A stretch of DNA of 64,000 nucleotides from Undaria pinnatifida (GCA_012845835.1 JABAKD010000025.1:8361338-8425337), one strand, 5' to 3'; counted from the first letter of the stretch, positions 9,123 to 19,619 are shown. Notes: generated by a model not told the origin, from the sequence alone. Translations and numbers: made by a program.

Positions 9123-9970
9123 ATGGAGGAGCCCGGTAACGTGGTGACATCAACCATAAGGAATATTCCCAGATTTAATGGGAACAAACCGGAGAACTAT
9201 CGCCAATGAAGCTCAAAGACCCGCGTAGTCTTGTATATGTCAAACAAAGACCTGTTTGATGTTCTTAACGGATCGATTGAACCGGTACCAGCAATTACAG
9301 TGACACCCCGGACACTCCGACGAATCTGGTGGAAATTCAACGCTGGAAGTGAGCGTGCGAGACCCTCTTCTCCGTACTTTACCTTGTCACTAGCGGCCCT
9401 GCAGCTACACTAGTTCGACAATATAAGACAGGTCTTCGGCGGGGGGTCTGGGACACGGACAGAAGGCGTGGAACGCTTTGTATACCAAGTACAACAGCAA
9501 CCGCAAGGAAGCACGGCGAGCCTGCTACGAGATGCTTGTGGGCTTCCGGATAGAGAAAGGGAAAGATCCTGATAACTATACCATCAAGCTATTGGAGATT
9601 CGAGGGCGGCTGCATGAAATGAGAGAGAAAATCTCAGACGAGAGGTTTGAAGACATTCTATTGCGAGGCCTGACCGACGACTTCGAGTTCGTAAAGATGA
9701 CGAGCTTTCACAGCATAAACTTTGCCATTAACGAGATTAAATCAATGATGAGAAACTTGTACATCGACCGACTCTCGAGACCAGGACATGTAAACAAGCT
9801 AGCCGGCAGAGGAGCGGCAATGACAACCACCAGAGGATTACGGAAGGTACGATGCTACAACTGCCAAGAATTCGGACACATGAAGCGATACTGCACAAAC
9901 AGCAAGAAGAAACGATCTGATACACCAGAATGGTGCTCGCTACACAACTCTACGACACACAGCGATGCGG
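9123..9970 (+). pseudogene. Copia-1 gag with zinc knuckle
   Basis: Starts MEEPGNVVTSTIRNIPRFNG. A stop TGA follows NYRQ near 9208, where family members usually have Trp. A frameshift near 9410 connects to the frame entered at 9478 (WNALYTKYNS and onward). A CX2CX4HX4C knuckle (CYNCQEFGHMKRYC) lies at 9853-9894. Gag would form the virus-like particle and bind RNA, but this copy cannot make an intact product. Confidence 0.75.
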
Positions 9971-10189
9971 AGGGCAACGCTCAGAAAGAGAAGCACAATA
10001 CGGAGAACCAACCACAGGGAGAAGTACAAAGTGCTCACACAGCGACTGAGTCGACGGCGACGGAAGAAGAAGACGACTTTGGGTATGCCTTCGTCACGGC
10101 TGGGTGGACCTCATCAGCAGAGTTTCAGGAAACTGCGCAACCAACCGAGAGAAGGGAGACTAGTGCTGACACATCCAGACTTGCTCCGA

Positions 10190-10440
10190 AAACCTTGACC
10201 ATGCTGATGGATAGTGGAACATCCGGGCACTACTTCGATGATGAACTTCACTCTGAAGGACAAGCTGCTAAACTACAAGCCACTCGAGAAACCCCACAAG
10301 ATACTGACCGCAGGACGATACGTTCTACCGGGAACAGCGACCGGTACGATTTCGGGAAAAACCATCGACACGGACGGCAACAAGCATCCGGTAGAACATG
10401 CAGACTTGGTTGCACCTGGGAGACATGATCGTTTCTTAGC
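10190..10440 (+). pseudogene. Copia-1 aspartic protease remnant
   Basis: The catalytic DSG triad occurs in MLMDSGTSGHYFDD (DSG at 10210-10218). A frameshift near 10240-10260 moves the remaining homology to another frame (KILTAGRYVLPGTATGTISG). It ends near the integrase deletion junction. Confidence 0.7.
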
Positions 10441-10449
10441 ACTGCTGCT

Positions 10450-11472
10450 GCTACCCAAACTCGAGGACAAGACCTGCGAAGGGGTACTCTGTGGGTACAG
10501 CTTGAACAGCACAGCATACCATATATATAAATACAAGACGGCGCGAGTGACAGAGAGCCGCAACGTCACCTTCATCGAGACCCCAGCATCGACACTGGCT
10601 GATTCCACAGGGGGCAACACCACTGGCGACGCCGTCAGTACTCACGAAGACAGCTCGCTGGGAGAAAACACGCTAGACATCTGTATCACGTACAGCGAAG
10701 AGATAGACAGCCTCCTGAAGAAAGTGTCGAAGCTAACGAGTAGGAATTTGGACCACTTAACAACTGCTGGCGAGGAGGAGCCGGCCGCCGAAGGCGCCGG
10801 CAGTGACGAGACGCTCGAGACGACCCGGACAGGAGCATGGCCGACAGACCACGAACTCGGAGGCGCAACATGGTTGGGCACACGTGCAATTTGTGCCGTA
10901 GCTCCGGTCTCACGCAAAGGACTAGACTATACCTTCACCAGCGGCGAGAAATGCGTAACCTGGGATTGCTCACTAGCCCAATGGTAAGTGACGCAGAGGT
11001 AGCGCACGAGAAAGAAAACACGATGGAATACGCGCTGGTAGGTGAGACAGAACACAGGTCAGATGGGGCGCAAGAGCACAGGATAGACGTAGACCTTGAC
11101 TACGCCCTAGATACCGGAAACCCCGTCTGTGAGCACAGTTCGGATGGGGAGGTCATTGCGATCCCGAACACGTTCAAAAAGGCGATGGAATCGCCACAGG
11201 CGACCAAGTGGAAAGAAGCTACAAACAAGGAGATGGACAGTAAAGAAGCCACAAACAAGGAGATGGACAGTCTCCAAAAACACGCAGTCTTCGACCTGGT
11301 ATCTCCAGACTCAGTACCACCGGAGCAAACGGTTGTCGGGATCTAATGGGTCTTAAAGGTCAAAGCCGATCACACGCTGAAGGGTAGAGTTGTGGTTTAG
11401 GGCTGGGGACAAGTACCGGGAATCGACTGTGGCTGCACATATGCACCAGTATGCCGTATCCAGAGCACTCGC
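10450..11472 (+). pseudogene. Copia-1 post-integrase linker and start of reverse transcriptase
   Basis: Begins with the conserved segment after Copia integrase (GVLCGYSLNSTAYHIY ... SRNVTFIET), then an acidic linker. A frame change near 10900 leads to AMESPQATKWKEATNKEMDS, the start of the RT domain. Stops occur at 11344 (after TVVGI) and 11398 (after GRVVV), where family members have K/Q. A 30-bp in-frame tandem duplication lies at 11212-11271. Confidence 0.7.
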
Positions 11473-12759
11473 ATGGCACTTGCCATAGCTACGAGCGAGG
11501 ACTGGGAAGTATTCCAGCTTGATGTACAGACGGCGTTTCTAAACGCCGAGGTACAGGAGAGGGTGTATGTGAAGACTCCTCCAGGCTACGAATCGATTGA
11601 AGCTACAACTGGACGTCCCAACGTGATGAAACTCAAGAAGAGCCTGTACGGACTTCGTCAAAGCCCTCGCAACTGGTTCAACACCATCGACGATTCACTG
11701 AGGGATATCAGGTTCACAGCGACTGCGTCTGATCCAGGTGTCTACATCTTCGGCTCAAACGACAACCTCAGCGTTCTGATCATGTACGTAGACGACCTCC
11801 TTCTTCTTGAAGGAAACAAGCCGCTACTGAAGGACCTTAAAATCCAGCTGATGGACCGATTCGCCATGACCGACATGGGAGACGTCTCGATGGTGCTAGG
11901 CATGCAAATCGCCAGAGCCAGGGATGCTAAGACTCTGACCATTAGCCAAGAGCATTACGCCCAGTCAGTCCTGGCGCGATTTGGCATGACAGAATGCAAC
12001 CCAGTGCACACGACGGGAGCAGGAACGGAGTTATCCCTCAAGCAACCGGACACGATGCTGCTAAACTCTACGGGCATCCAACTTTATCAGGCCATCACAG
12101 GGCCTCTGATGTTCCTGAGCCAATGCACGCGCTACGATATCACCTACGCCATCAACCAACTGGACCGAGCCGTGAGCAAACCATCCAAACTACACATGAC
12201 AGCAGCAAAGCATCTTCTCCGCTACCTAAAGGGAGATATGGGCCTGGCAATCACGTACAAGACAGGGTGTTTCGAAATGACGGGGTATTGCGATGCGAGC
12301 TGGGGAAACAACCCTGACAACGGCAAGTCGACCTCCGGCTACTTGTTCATGCTGGCTGGAGGACCACTGAGCTTCAAGACTGCGCTCCAGAACGTGACGG
12401 CGCAGTCGACTCTTGAGGCGGACCTCATCTCGATGGCACACGCAAGTAAGGAGGCGGTGTACCTATCGAACATGATGGCCGAGCTGGGATTTGGAAAGCT
12501 GTTTGAAAGTGTACCGCTCTTTGGCGACAAAACCGGAGCCCTACACATAGCAGGAAACAGCACCTACAGCTCTCGCACGAACCACATCGCTCTGCGCTTC
12601 TTTTACTTGAAGGAGCTAGTCAAGGACGGCGAAATCACCATCCACCACGTGGCAACACAGCAACAACTGGCAGACGTAGGGACTAAGTTCCTCACGAAGA
12701 ACACGCATCGGCACCTATTGAACCTTGTCGAGGCATACACCACAAGAAATGAGATCTAA
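11473..12759 (+). CDS. Copia-1 reverse transcriptase / RNase H fragment, open
   Basis: An uninterrupted 428-codon frame. RT motifs: QLDVQTAFLNAEV, SLYGLRQSPRNWF, catalytic IMYVDDLLLLEG, then VLGMQIARA. RNase H follows from about 12280 with GYCDASWG, STLEADLISM, GDKTGALHIA and RTNHIALRF. The 3' limit is TAA at 12757. As part of a broken element it would yield at most the RT/RNase H half, and the ATG at 11473 is an internal Met rather than a real start. That it stays open while the rest is broken may be chance or a recent frame loss upstream. Confidence 0.8.
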   Translation: MALAIATSEDWEVFQLDVQTAFLNAEVQERVYVKTPPGYESIEATTGRPNVMKLKKSLYGLRQSPRNWFNTIDDSLRDIRFTATASDPGVYIFGSNDNLSVLIMYVDDLLLLEGNKPLLKDLKIQLMDRFAMTDMGDVSMVLGMQIARARDAKTLTISQEHYAQSVLARFGMTECNPVHTTGAGTELSLKQPDTMLLNSTGIQLYQAITGPLMFLSQCTRYDITYAINQLDRAVSKPSKLHMTAAKHLLRYLKGDMGLAITYKTGCFEMTGYCDASWGNNPDNGKSTSGYLFMLAGGPLSFKTALQNVTAQSTLEADLISMAHASKEAVYLSNMMAELGFGKLFESVPLFGDKTGALHIAGNSTYSSRTNHIALRFFYLKELVKDGEITIHHVATQQQLADVGTKFLTKNTHRHLLNLVEAYTTRNEI

Positions 12760-12811
12760 GGAGGAAACGAGCAACCCAAGATCGACCCGAAGGAAGAGAT
12801 TCCACGATGAA

Positions 12812-13230
12812 TGTTGGTAAACTCGTGGCTTCTGGGGAAAATATGTTGTGTTATTGAGCAATTGCCCTTCTGAGACAGGTAGGCAAGGTGGAGTGAGCAG
12901 GGTGGGGGCGCTCGTGGGCGCGCACAACCTCACCCTCCGTACCACAAACAATACCCCTAACATGATAATAGCCTGATAGTCAGACCTACAGCAACAATGC
13001 CTGAACCTTCCTACTGGATAAGTGTCCAATGTACCACATACCAATGTACCGACACACACACCTACGGTCCATTGTATAGCTCGTACTTGTGTACAACCTA
13101 CCGAAGTACACAAAGAATATTCCCAGAATATCCAGCATCAACTTACTACAATTAACAATTCAATATTCAAACTATCCAATCAGATGATCTACAGCAGCTC
13201 GGCCGATACACACTGCCGCTATCACCAACA
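12812..13230 (-). repeat. Copia-2 3' LTR
   Basis: 419 bp from TGTTGG to CCAACA on the plus strand. It lacks a 92-bp block present in the partner LTR. On the coding strand it follows the polypurine tract, which makes it the downstream LTR. Confidence 0.88.
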
Positions 13231-13301
13231 CCCTCCCTAGGAGCTGTTGTATCTACCAGACCCACAACATGCAGTATGACAAACAAAAATAATTCAGACT
13301 C

Positions 13302-13967
13302 CTACTTCCTAGAGCCCAATGCCAAGTCACGGTGGACTTCAAAAATACTTCTCGGCAGAGCCTTCGTGAGGATGTCCGCATGCTGTTTTTCGCTGGGAAC
13401 ATGCGTGATCTCGATCACAACCTCCTCGGTCAGATTTCGAAGAAAGTGGTGCCTTACGTCGATGTGCTTACTCCTGCTCGAGCTAAGCGGATTCTCTGCA
13501 AGCGCAATCGCTCCCTCGTTGTCCTCAAGGACGTCAATTTTACGAGGCTCTACACTAGGCCTCAAGAACTGAAGCATTCCGTTCACAAACAGAGACTCCT
13601 TCACACCATCGCCCATCGCAAGATACTCTGCATCAGAAGTCGACTGTGAAACGTATTTCTGCGTCCAAGAAAGCCAAGCTACAAGACAGGCAGTCACAAT
13701 AACTAGTGCTCCCGAAACTGATCTACGGTCAGTGGCCTTGCTGGCAAAGTCTGCATCTACGTACACCAACGTGCCTACGTCATCAACAGTACTGTCTCTC
13801 TTGCACTTCAAAGTTAGATGTGCCGTTTCCAGAAGATAGTTCAGAATCTTCTGAGCTGCCTTCCAGGCTCTCTTCTTTGGCTCATGAGAGTGCCTCGCCA
13901 CCGCCCGCACAGCATTCGAGATGTCGGGCCTCGTCCCATTGGCGACCCACATCAGGCACCCCACCAC
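13302..13967 (-). pseudogene. Copia-2 RT C-terminus and RNase H
   Basis: Encodes MVGCLMWVANGTRPDISNAV (RT connection), then RNase H motifs YVDADFAS, STSDAEYLAM and EDNEGAIALAENP, ending ADILTKALPR. It is in the same frame as 13971-14444 and separated from it by a single TGA at 13971-13973, where Arg is expected. A strong domain match; part of the broken pol. Confidence 0.85.
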
Positions 13968-13970
13968 CTC

Positions 13971-14444
13971 TCAGAACGGCACATCTCCTGCCTCCTCATC
14001 CTCCATCACGGACCTGTTATCGTTAGCAGGGGAAGCAGGGATCGGGCTGGTGCGACACATTTTAAATCTCTCAAGCACACTTCTGATGTAACTCTCCTGA
14101 GAAATCTCAATCGTGCCAGCCTCGCGGTCGCGAATAAATGCGCAACCAAGAAATAACTTGATCTCACCCAAGATCTTCGTAGGAAGAGAATCGCCTAGAG
14201 CTTCTACAACCACCTTGGCAAGACTCTTAGTTCCTGCATACAGAATGTCATCCACGTGAATCGCAACCATCCCTATCACCTCGTCTCCCATCATGAAACG
14301 CAGCACACAGGGGTCACACAGAGACTGCTCGAAACCAATCCTCTTTAGATCCGATGCTAGCCTCTTGTAAAATGTTCTAGATGCCTGCTTCAATCCGTAC
14401 AAACTCTTGTTCAGACGGACAACCTTTACCTGACATCGAACCAC
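13971..14444 (-). pseudogene. Copia-2 reverse transcriptase middle part
   Basis: Contains RLNKSLYGLKQASRTFYKRL, the catalytic box as VAIHVDDILYAG and the LFLGCAFIRDREAGTIEISQ segment. It is shifted by one base relative to the upstream pol frame, and homology passes between frames near 14430 around SMSGK/VVRLNK. Confidence 0.85.
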
Positions 14445-16533
14445 AGCTAGGAGGCAACTTCATGAACACCTCGTGATCCAACTTCGACTGAACAAACGCC
14501 TGCTCAATGTCCCCGTGGAGTAATTCCAAATCACACTTGCACGCCAATGCTACCAACAATCGAATTGATGCAGGATTTGCAGTAGGCGAGCAAGTCTCAA
14601 GATAGTCTACACCATACTTCTGCCTGAAGCCCTTCGCGACAACCCTAGCCTTGACCTTCACTATCTTTCCTGTTTTGTCTGCTTTCCGTTTGAAAACCCA
14701 TCTAGCATCTATCACGTTACAGCCTATTGGGATCTTTACCGCTAACGTGAACGTTCCTGCCCTTATCAAGCCTTCAACTTCTGCAGACATAGCTCCATCC
14801 CAAATCGTGGCGTACTTCGATTGCCGGGCTTCTTGATAGCTATCAGGCTCAGACTCTACGTCCTGCACTAGTTCTTTCGGCAATTCCACTGCGCCACCTG
14901 CTCTCTGCTCCGCCAACAGCGCATATGTTATCTCTGTTGCGCAGACGAGCCCTAGAGTGGCCACAAGGCCAGATACATTCTGCTGGTTAACTGCACGGGT
15001 TTGAGCGCGAGTTCTACCTTCTCTTACTTCATCATTCTCACGCGCAGGGTTGTTGAAATCAGCTAGCTCAGCTACATGCCGCGGACGACGAGCAACTGGA
15101 GGAGATGCCTCTGCCTCTGCCTCCTGCCCTCCCGGCCCTACAGACTCTGTATCCTGCTCTTCAGGACCCACTGACTCTAGTTCCCCCACATCTTGTCCTC
15201 CCTGCCCCTCACCATCGGTGAACTCAGGTGCTGGAGACGACACAGAGGGAACGGGCGAAGATGGCACAGAGGGGGCAAACGGCGATCGACCTACACTCTC
15301 TGCGTCAACACTTTCAACCACATCGACTGCTTCACCAGGGGGGACCACTACCTCGTTCGTTGCTGCACCAGAGGGGACCACTGCCGCGTTATTTCGAAAC
15401 AATGTGTGGGCAACTCCCCTCCCTACAAGCGGCCATACCTCGGCTTCTACATCGTTGTCACTTTCCCCCCCTCCCTCCTCCGCGATCTCTATCGGCAACG
15501 GAGGTTGCGGTGGAGGGAGTGGTGACGGCAACGCCTCCCACGTTACATCCCTCATTTCCTGAATAGTCCCAGCCCTCGTAAGTACTCTATGACAATCATG
15601 CGGGTGGTCTCTCGAAGGACCGACATAAAAGCAACTATCACCCTTCGGAAACAGCTTCGACGGTCGCTGCCACTTGCAGTACGCCGGTTTCGAAAATTGA
15701 TAAGGTCTAGCAGGACGAGTTTCCCCATACCACATTTCATACGGCGACTTGGAATCGGGGTTAGCAGAACAAGCCGTGTGATTATGTGCCTCGCAAGCCC
15801 AGTGCATTGCCTCAGCCCAGAGTCTGTCAGTCTTAGGTAACTGTACATGCCCAAAAAGAAATTTCGCCTGAACACGAGCCGCCATTGCGGCCTCCTCTAT
15901 CAATCCCAAGCCACGCTCTGCAACACCGTTGTATTGAGGACTGTAAGCTGGGGTGAACTCTTGCTTAATCAAGAGCTCATTGCACACAGATGCAAATTCT
16001 CCACCGAAAAACTCCCCTCCATTGTCAGATCTAACAATCTCAACCAATGATGGGATCCCATCAGCACGCACATTAGCAAGAAAACTCCGGAAAGCACTCG
16101 CAGCGTCTGATTTACTTCTCAGGAAATAGATCCATGCACGCCTTGTAAAATCATCCTTCAAAATCATGGGGTAATACTTTCCCCCTATGGACACAACGGC
16201 CTCCTTCCCTCCCAGGTCATCATAAACTCTCCCTAACTTTTTATTTGATCTGCATTTAGTTTCACAAGCAATCCCTTTTCTAATTGCCTTCGACATCAAA
16301 CATCCCGTACAAGCATCTAGGCTACCAGTCAACTTGATACCCAGTCGCTTTGCAGTAGTACGAAGCAACCCTTCATGTGAGTGAGCATAAATGTTATGAA
16401 AGTCGTTCACATCCATACTCGTTTCGTGCTTGGGGTTTGAAGGAGTGAGGGCAGCCAACACGGATCCAATAGAGTCATCACCCACACGATACGCAGTCGC
16501 AACAAGCATGCCATCGAAATTATCAAAAGTCAC
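14377..16533 (-). pseudogene. Copia-2 pol: pre-integrase, integrase and RT N-terminus
   Basis: The 718-codon frame starts with the segment before integrase (HNIYAHSHEGLLRTTAKRLG and CTGCLMSKAIRKG, part of the HHCC zinc region). It continues with the catalytic core (YYPMILKDDFTRRAWIYFL, EIVRSDNGGEFFG, YNGVAERGLG) and the GYS-like region. After a long acidic Pro/Val-rich linker comes the RT start (IDARWVFKRKADKTGKIVK, LHGDIEQAFVQSKLDHEVFM). The DDE residues are visible. There is no genuine ATG here; the frame opens right where the protease deletion joins gag. Confidence 0.85.
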
Positions 16534-17483
16534 ATGTCCGTGGAAAGCAGTGATTTGAGTTTCTCCTCCTGCACACGAATCTGACTCTGGCTCAATGGCA
16601 GAAAATGATCTTTCAGCACTCGAAAACCCTTGCTGGAAGAACCAGCGTGGCGAACCATAGTTTTCAGACTATCCTTCTTCAAGCAGTCGAACAGAAACCA
16701 CCATGCCATCTCAGCCTGACGCAGCACACCCACACTGAATCCTTTCTCTACCCAGGGGGTCAAGTCGAAACCAATGTCAGCAATCGGAATCTCAGTCTCG
16801 GAAACAAACGCCTCATACAGATTGTTGTGCCGGGCACTTAGCAGAAAATTCTGCGACCATGAGGGGTAAGACACGTCTGTCCCATCGAAAACAGGAGCCT
16901 TGGGAACTTTGAAAGGACCCCCACCCAACTTCTCTCCTGTATCAGTAATGCCGGCCCCAGGAATCAGATTGTTTCCACTGGCGACACTTTCCCACCACCT
17001 GCTCGACGGAGTAGGTTCGGGAGGAACAGAGGACTGGCTTCCGAGAGCCCTACCTACAGTCCCGGGAACGAAAGACTGGCTACCTACAGCCCCACTTCCA
17101 ATCCCAATCGAACCAAAGCTTGCAGCACCAGCAGAGGAACGATTAACAGCGAATATATTAGGGTTCAAGCCTGAGCCAGCAAGTCTACTACTCCAAACCC
17201 CCATGCTGGACACGCCAAGGCCTTGGGCATCGCCGCCCGTACCTCCCGCGGTCCTGCCAGTAGCATCGTCGGTAGAATGCGTACCACCAGCATACTCTGT
17301 TCCGCCGCCTCCCGGCGCGACAGCAGACACAGAGGACTCCACTTGCTCCTTCTGTTGATCAACAAGCGACGTGACTAGAGTCGTAAGTTGGGACAACTGC
17401 GTCTCTAGGGGAACCATCCTCTCACCAACATCCTGCGGATAACTCTGAACTCGGCCACCCGCAGGTGTCCCCGGTTCAGCCAT
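16530..17483 (-). pseudogene. Copia-2 gag, C-terminally deleted
   Basis: A 317-codon frame starting MAEPGTPAGGRVQSYPQDVG 91 bp after the 5' LTR. The N-terminal half is Gly/Ser-rich. The C-terminal half is typical Copia gag: PVFDGTDVSYPSWSQNFLLS, then AWWFLFDCLKKDSLKTMVRH and FHPLSQ-like KDHFLPLSQSQIRVQEEKLK. It stops right after LLSTDM, about where gag would continue to its zinc knuckle. The stop overlaps the start of the pol frame in another register. Family gags are longer, so a deletion removed the end of gag and all of the protease. Confidence 0.82.
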
Positions 17484-17574
17484 GATGAGACAGGTTGATC
17501 AGGCCTCTCTCGTACAGCAGTCTAGTGTAGTCCAAGGGGACGACGGAGCAGTAGACACCTTTGACGCTATAGCG
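17484..17574 (-). other. Copia-2 5' leader / primer-binding region
   Basis: 91 bp between the 5' LTR and the gag ATG. Directly after the LTR it reads CGCTATAGCGTCAAAGG, a short palindrome. I could not match a tRNA 3' end, so a half-tRNA primer as used by some Copia elements is possible but unshown. Confidence 0.5.
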
Positions 17575-18085
17575 TGTTGGTAAACTCGTGGCTTCTGGGG
17601 AAAATATGTTGTATTATTGAGCAATTGCCCTTCTGAGACAGGTAGGCAAGGTGGAGTGAGCAGGGTGGGTGCGCTCGTGGGCGCGCACAACCTCACCCTC
17701 AGGATCACGCTATGCAACTACCCGATCACGCATAACACAGAACACGGCCTAATGTACTTTCAGACGTGCCACAAAACCCTCGGGTTGTTGCCCGTACCAC
17801 AAACAATACCCCTAACCTGACAATAGCCTGATAGTCAGACCTACAGCAACAATGCCTGAACCTTCCTACTGGATAAGTGTCCAATGTACCACATACCAAT
17901 GTACCGACACACACACCTACGGTCCATTGTACAGCTCGTACTTGTGTACAACCTATCGAAGTACCACAAAGAGTATTCCCAGATATCCAGCATCAACTTA
18001 CTACAATTGACAATTCAATATTCAAACTATCCAATCAGATAATCTACAGCAGCTCGGCCGATACACACTGCCGCTATCACCAACA
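17575..18085 (-). repeat. Copia-2 5' LTR
   Basis: 511 bp, same TGTTGG...CCAACA ends as the partner LTR. It carries a 92-bp block at about 17700-17791 that the other LTR lacks. On the coding strand it is upstream and should hold the promoter. Confidence 0.88.
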
Positions 18086-18254
18086 ATCCCATGTCTTGAT
18101 TGTGATAATATACTCGGATCTACGCGACAATAATATAATGGATTTTTCTACATAATGATCAACATCTGGGACTTACTTCTCTTTTATCCGCTGCCACCGC
18201 GCAACCAATGTCCCCGCATGAGGTGGCCCACGCGAGCAAGCCGACCCTGAGAAT

Positions 18255-18385
18255 GAGTTTTGCCATCACTTTCCTTTCCTTTTTCGCTTTCTTTTCTTTT
18301 CTTTTCTTTCCTTTCTCTTCTTTTCTTTCTTTTATTTTTTTTCTATTCTTTTCTTTTCTTTTCTTTGTTTTTTTTTCCCGATTAA
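18255..18385. repeat. TTTTC polypyrimidine microsatellite
   Basis: About 130 bp of TTTTC, TTTCC and CTTTT units. It forms the left flank of the CAA-tailed retroposon. Confidence 0.85.
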
Positions 18386-18392
18386 CTTGAGT

Positions 18393-18745
18393 CTCACGTG
18401 CGTATGCGCAATGATATAGGTACTACGTGTAATATATACGTGGTAGTCTTCCCTGTGGGTAGCAAGCAGTATAATCGTTTTTTGCAGGCGCGAGTAGTAA
18501 GACTTATGCACCAGTATGGACCTGGCACATCGTAGGCTGACTCCCGATTTCACTTTTTTATGTATGTTTCTGGCGAAGGCATGAATTGCGTCAGCTGTGA
18601 TAGATGCGTGTACCACCTTTGGTTTGTTTGTGTTTTTTCTCTGGGGTATTCCTCAGCTCCAGAGTGACTGGAGCCTGTGTCCTGTGTGACCACGGACTTG
18701 ATAATGCGAGTTAATGTGATAACAACAACAACGACCGATTGGTTT
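18393..18745 (+). repeat. CAA-tailed retroposon, copy 1
   Basis: About 350 bp matching 35785-36115. Shared blocks are GTGCGTATGCG, ACTACGTGTAATATATACGTGG, ATGCACCRG, TCAGCTCCAGAGTGACTGGAG and GACCACGGACTTGATNATGC, then an (AACA)n tail. A 3' microsatellite tail with 5' heterogeneity is typical of SINE/LINE retroposition. No RT or tRNA-like head was seen. Confidence 0.65.
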
Positions 18746-18789
18746 CTTACAAAAAAATGACCATTTAATCGGGCGTGCTCACAGCTGGC

Positions 18790-18872
18790 GTTTCTCAAAA
18801 ATTGAAAAACGTCAGCTGTGAGCACGACCGATTGAATGGTTGAAACTCAACTTGGCAAGCTGCGTGGTACAT
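18790..18872 (+). repeat. dispersed core J copy
   Basis: Holds AACGTCAGCTGTGAGCACGACC and GGCAAGCTGCGTGGTAC, the two marks of a ~75-bp core also at 31318-31385, 52308-52378 and inverted at 34235-34312 and 58555-58765. The GAGTTCGAC-like box faintly recalls a Pol III B box. Confidence 0.55.
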
Positions 18873-18954
18873 CTGTCTATATTTTCGCTAATAATACACA
18901 GTAGTAGTTGCACAAAATTTCCGGAACGTCGTTTGCGCGTGTTATATATTTTAT

Positions 18955-19300
18955 CCTCATGAAAGATATAGATAGGTCGGTGACTCCGCTGGATATTGTC
19001 AGGGTCAACGGGACGATTTTCCATATTAGTAATCATTCTGTGCACTGATACTATAAACCCGTGTTGAGGTATTAGTGGGGTATTCGTCCGTTTGACCACT
19101 TGCAAAAGGTTAACCGATAGCTTGCCCAAACTAAGCCTTATAACGCCCGCATGGAGGGTAGATATTATAGCGTGAAGCATAAAGATATTTTATAGGTCGG
19201 TGACTCCCCTGGATGTTGTCAGGGTAACAGGAGGACGATTTTCCAATAATAATAATCGTTCCGTGCACTGATATATAAAACCCGCATGAAGGGTAGCAGA
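18955..19300. repeat. two ~220-bp tandem units
   Basis: Segments at 18960-19075 and 19180-19295 share AGGTCGGTGACTCC, TGGATRTTGTCAGGGT, GACGATTTTCCA and TGTGCACTGATA. They lie directly left of the LTR element at 19327. Confidence 0.65.
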
Positions 19301-19326
19301 TGATATTATAGAAAGAATAATTAGAG

Positions 19327-19590
19327 TGTTAATATACGGCCTCGAAAGGCCTGTAATTATCCGAATTTGAGATAATTTTGATGGATTTCGTATGACAAGG
19401 TTGGCGTTTTATATTCGGTGAAGTTAGGAAATAGATCGGAGGCATCCGATCTCAGAAGCCATTCGGGACTCTGGTGGAATCGAGTAAAGCTACGTCTCTT
19501 CGAAGGCAAAGAAAGTGAGTACTCTCCGAGGACCTGCTCAATTGACAGACCTGCAGGGGGTACTCTGTGTCCCAACCCAATAACCTTACA
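19327..19590 (+). repeat. 5' LTR of the 1.77-kb element
   Basis: 264 bp, TGTTAATATACGG...CCTTACA. Contains a shortened palindrome (19434-19451) that is complete in the 3' LTR, and an AATCGAGTAAAGC stretch in place of the AATAAA-like motif of the 3' LTR. Confidence 0.87.
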
Positions 19591-19592
19591 AA

Positions 19593-19609
19593 TGGCGTCG
19601 ACGGCAGGA
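19593..19609 (+). promoter_or_regulatory. primer-binding site candidate
   Basis: TGGCGTCGACGGCAGGA, two bases after the 5' LTR. The opening TGG pairs with a tRNA CCA end, and the rest would pair with an acceptor stem ending GTCGACG. Which tRNA this is cannot be told from the window. Confidence 0.6.
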
Positions 19610-19619
19610 CAAAATAAAA

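Larger units (their letters stand above)
9123..12759 (+). mobile_element. Copia-1: decayed Ty1/Copia retrotransposon lacking integrase, no LTRs
   Basis: In order: gag with CCHC zinc knuckle, aspartic protease, the short region that normally follows integrase, reverse transcriptase and RNase H. PR-before-RT order and sequence motifs place it in Ty1/Copia. The integrase HHCC and DDE core is missing: protease-region sequence passes within tens of bases (about 10420-10450) into the post-integrase segment LEDKTCEGVLCGYSLNSTAY. Several frameshifts and stops are present. No 5' LTR was found upstream, and the 3' side stops 52 bp before the LTR of Copia-2, so the ends are probably lost. Confidence 0.85.
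12812..18085 (-). mobile_element. Copia-2: Ty1/Copia retrotransposon with both LTRs, internally deleted
   Basis: Bounded by direct LTRs that begin TGTTGG and end CCAACA. The internal region of 4344 bp reads on the minus strand as gag, integrase, RT and RNase H. A polypurine tract (CTCCTAGGGAGGG) abuts the downstream LTR at 13231-13243. The zinc knuckle and protease that should lie between gag and integrase are absent. One RT frameshift (about 14430) and one stop (13971) are present. The LTRs differ at roughly a dozen positions in 419 bp plus a 92-bp block, so insertion was relatively recent. Flanking pentamers (ATGAA and ATCCC) do not match. Confidence 0.9.

Noticed and set aside
12812-13230. 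This LTR as the 3' LTR of Copia-1
   Set aside because: The polypurine tract abutting it lies on the Copia-2 side and strand, and its partner at 17575 flanks Copia-2; the Copia-1 side has only a weak purine stretch.
15050-15566. Plus-strand frames of 110-170 codons
   Set aside because: Antisense shadows of the acidic linker in the Copia-2 pol frame.
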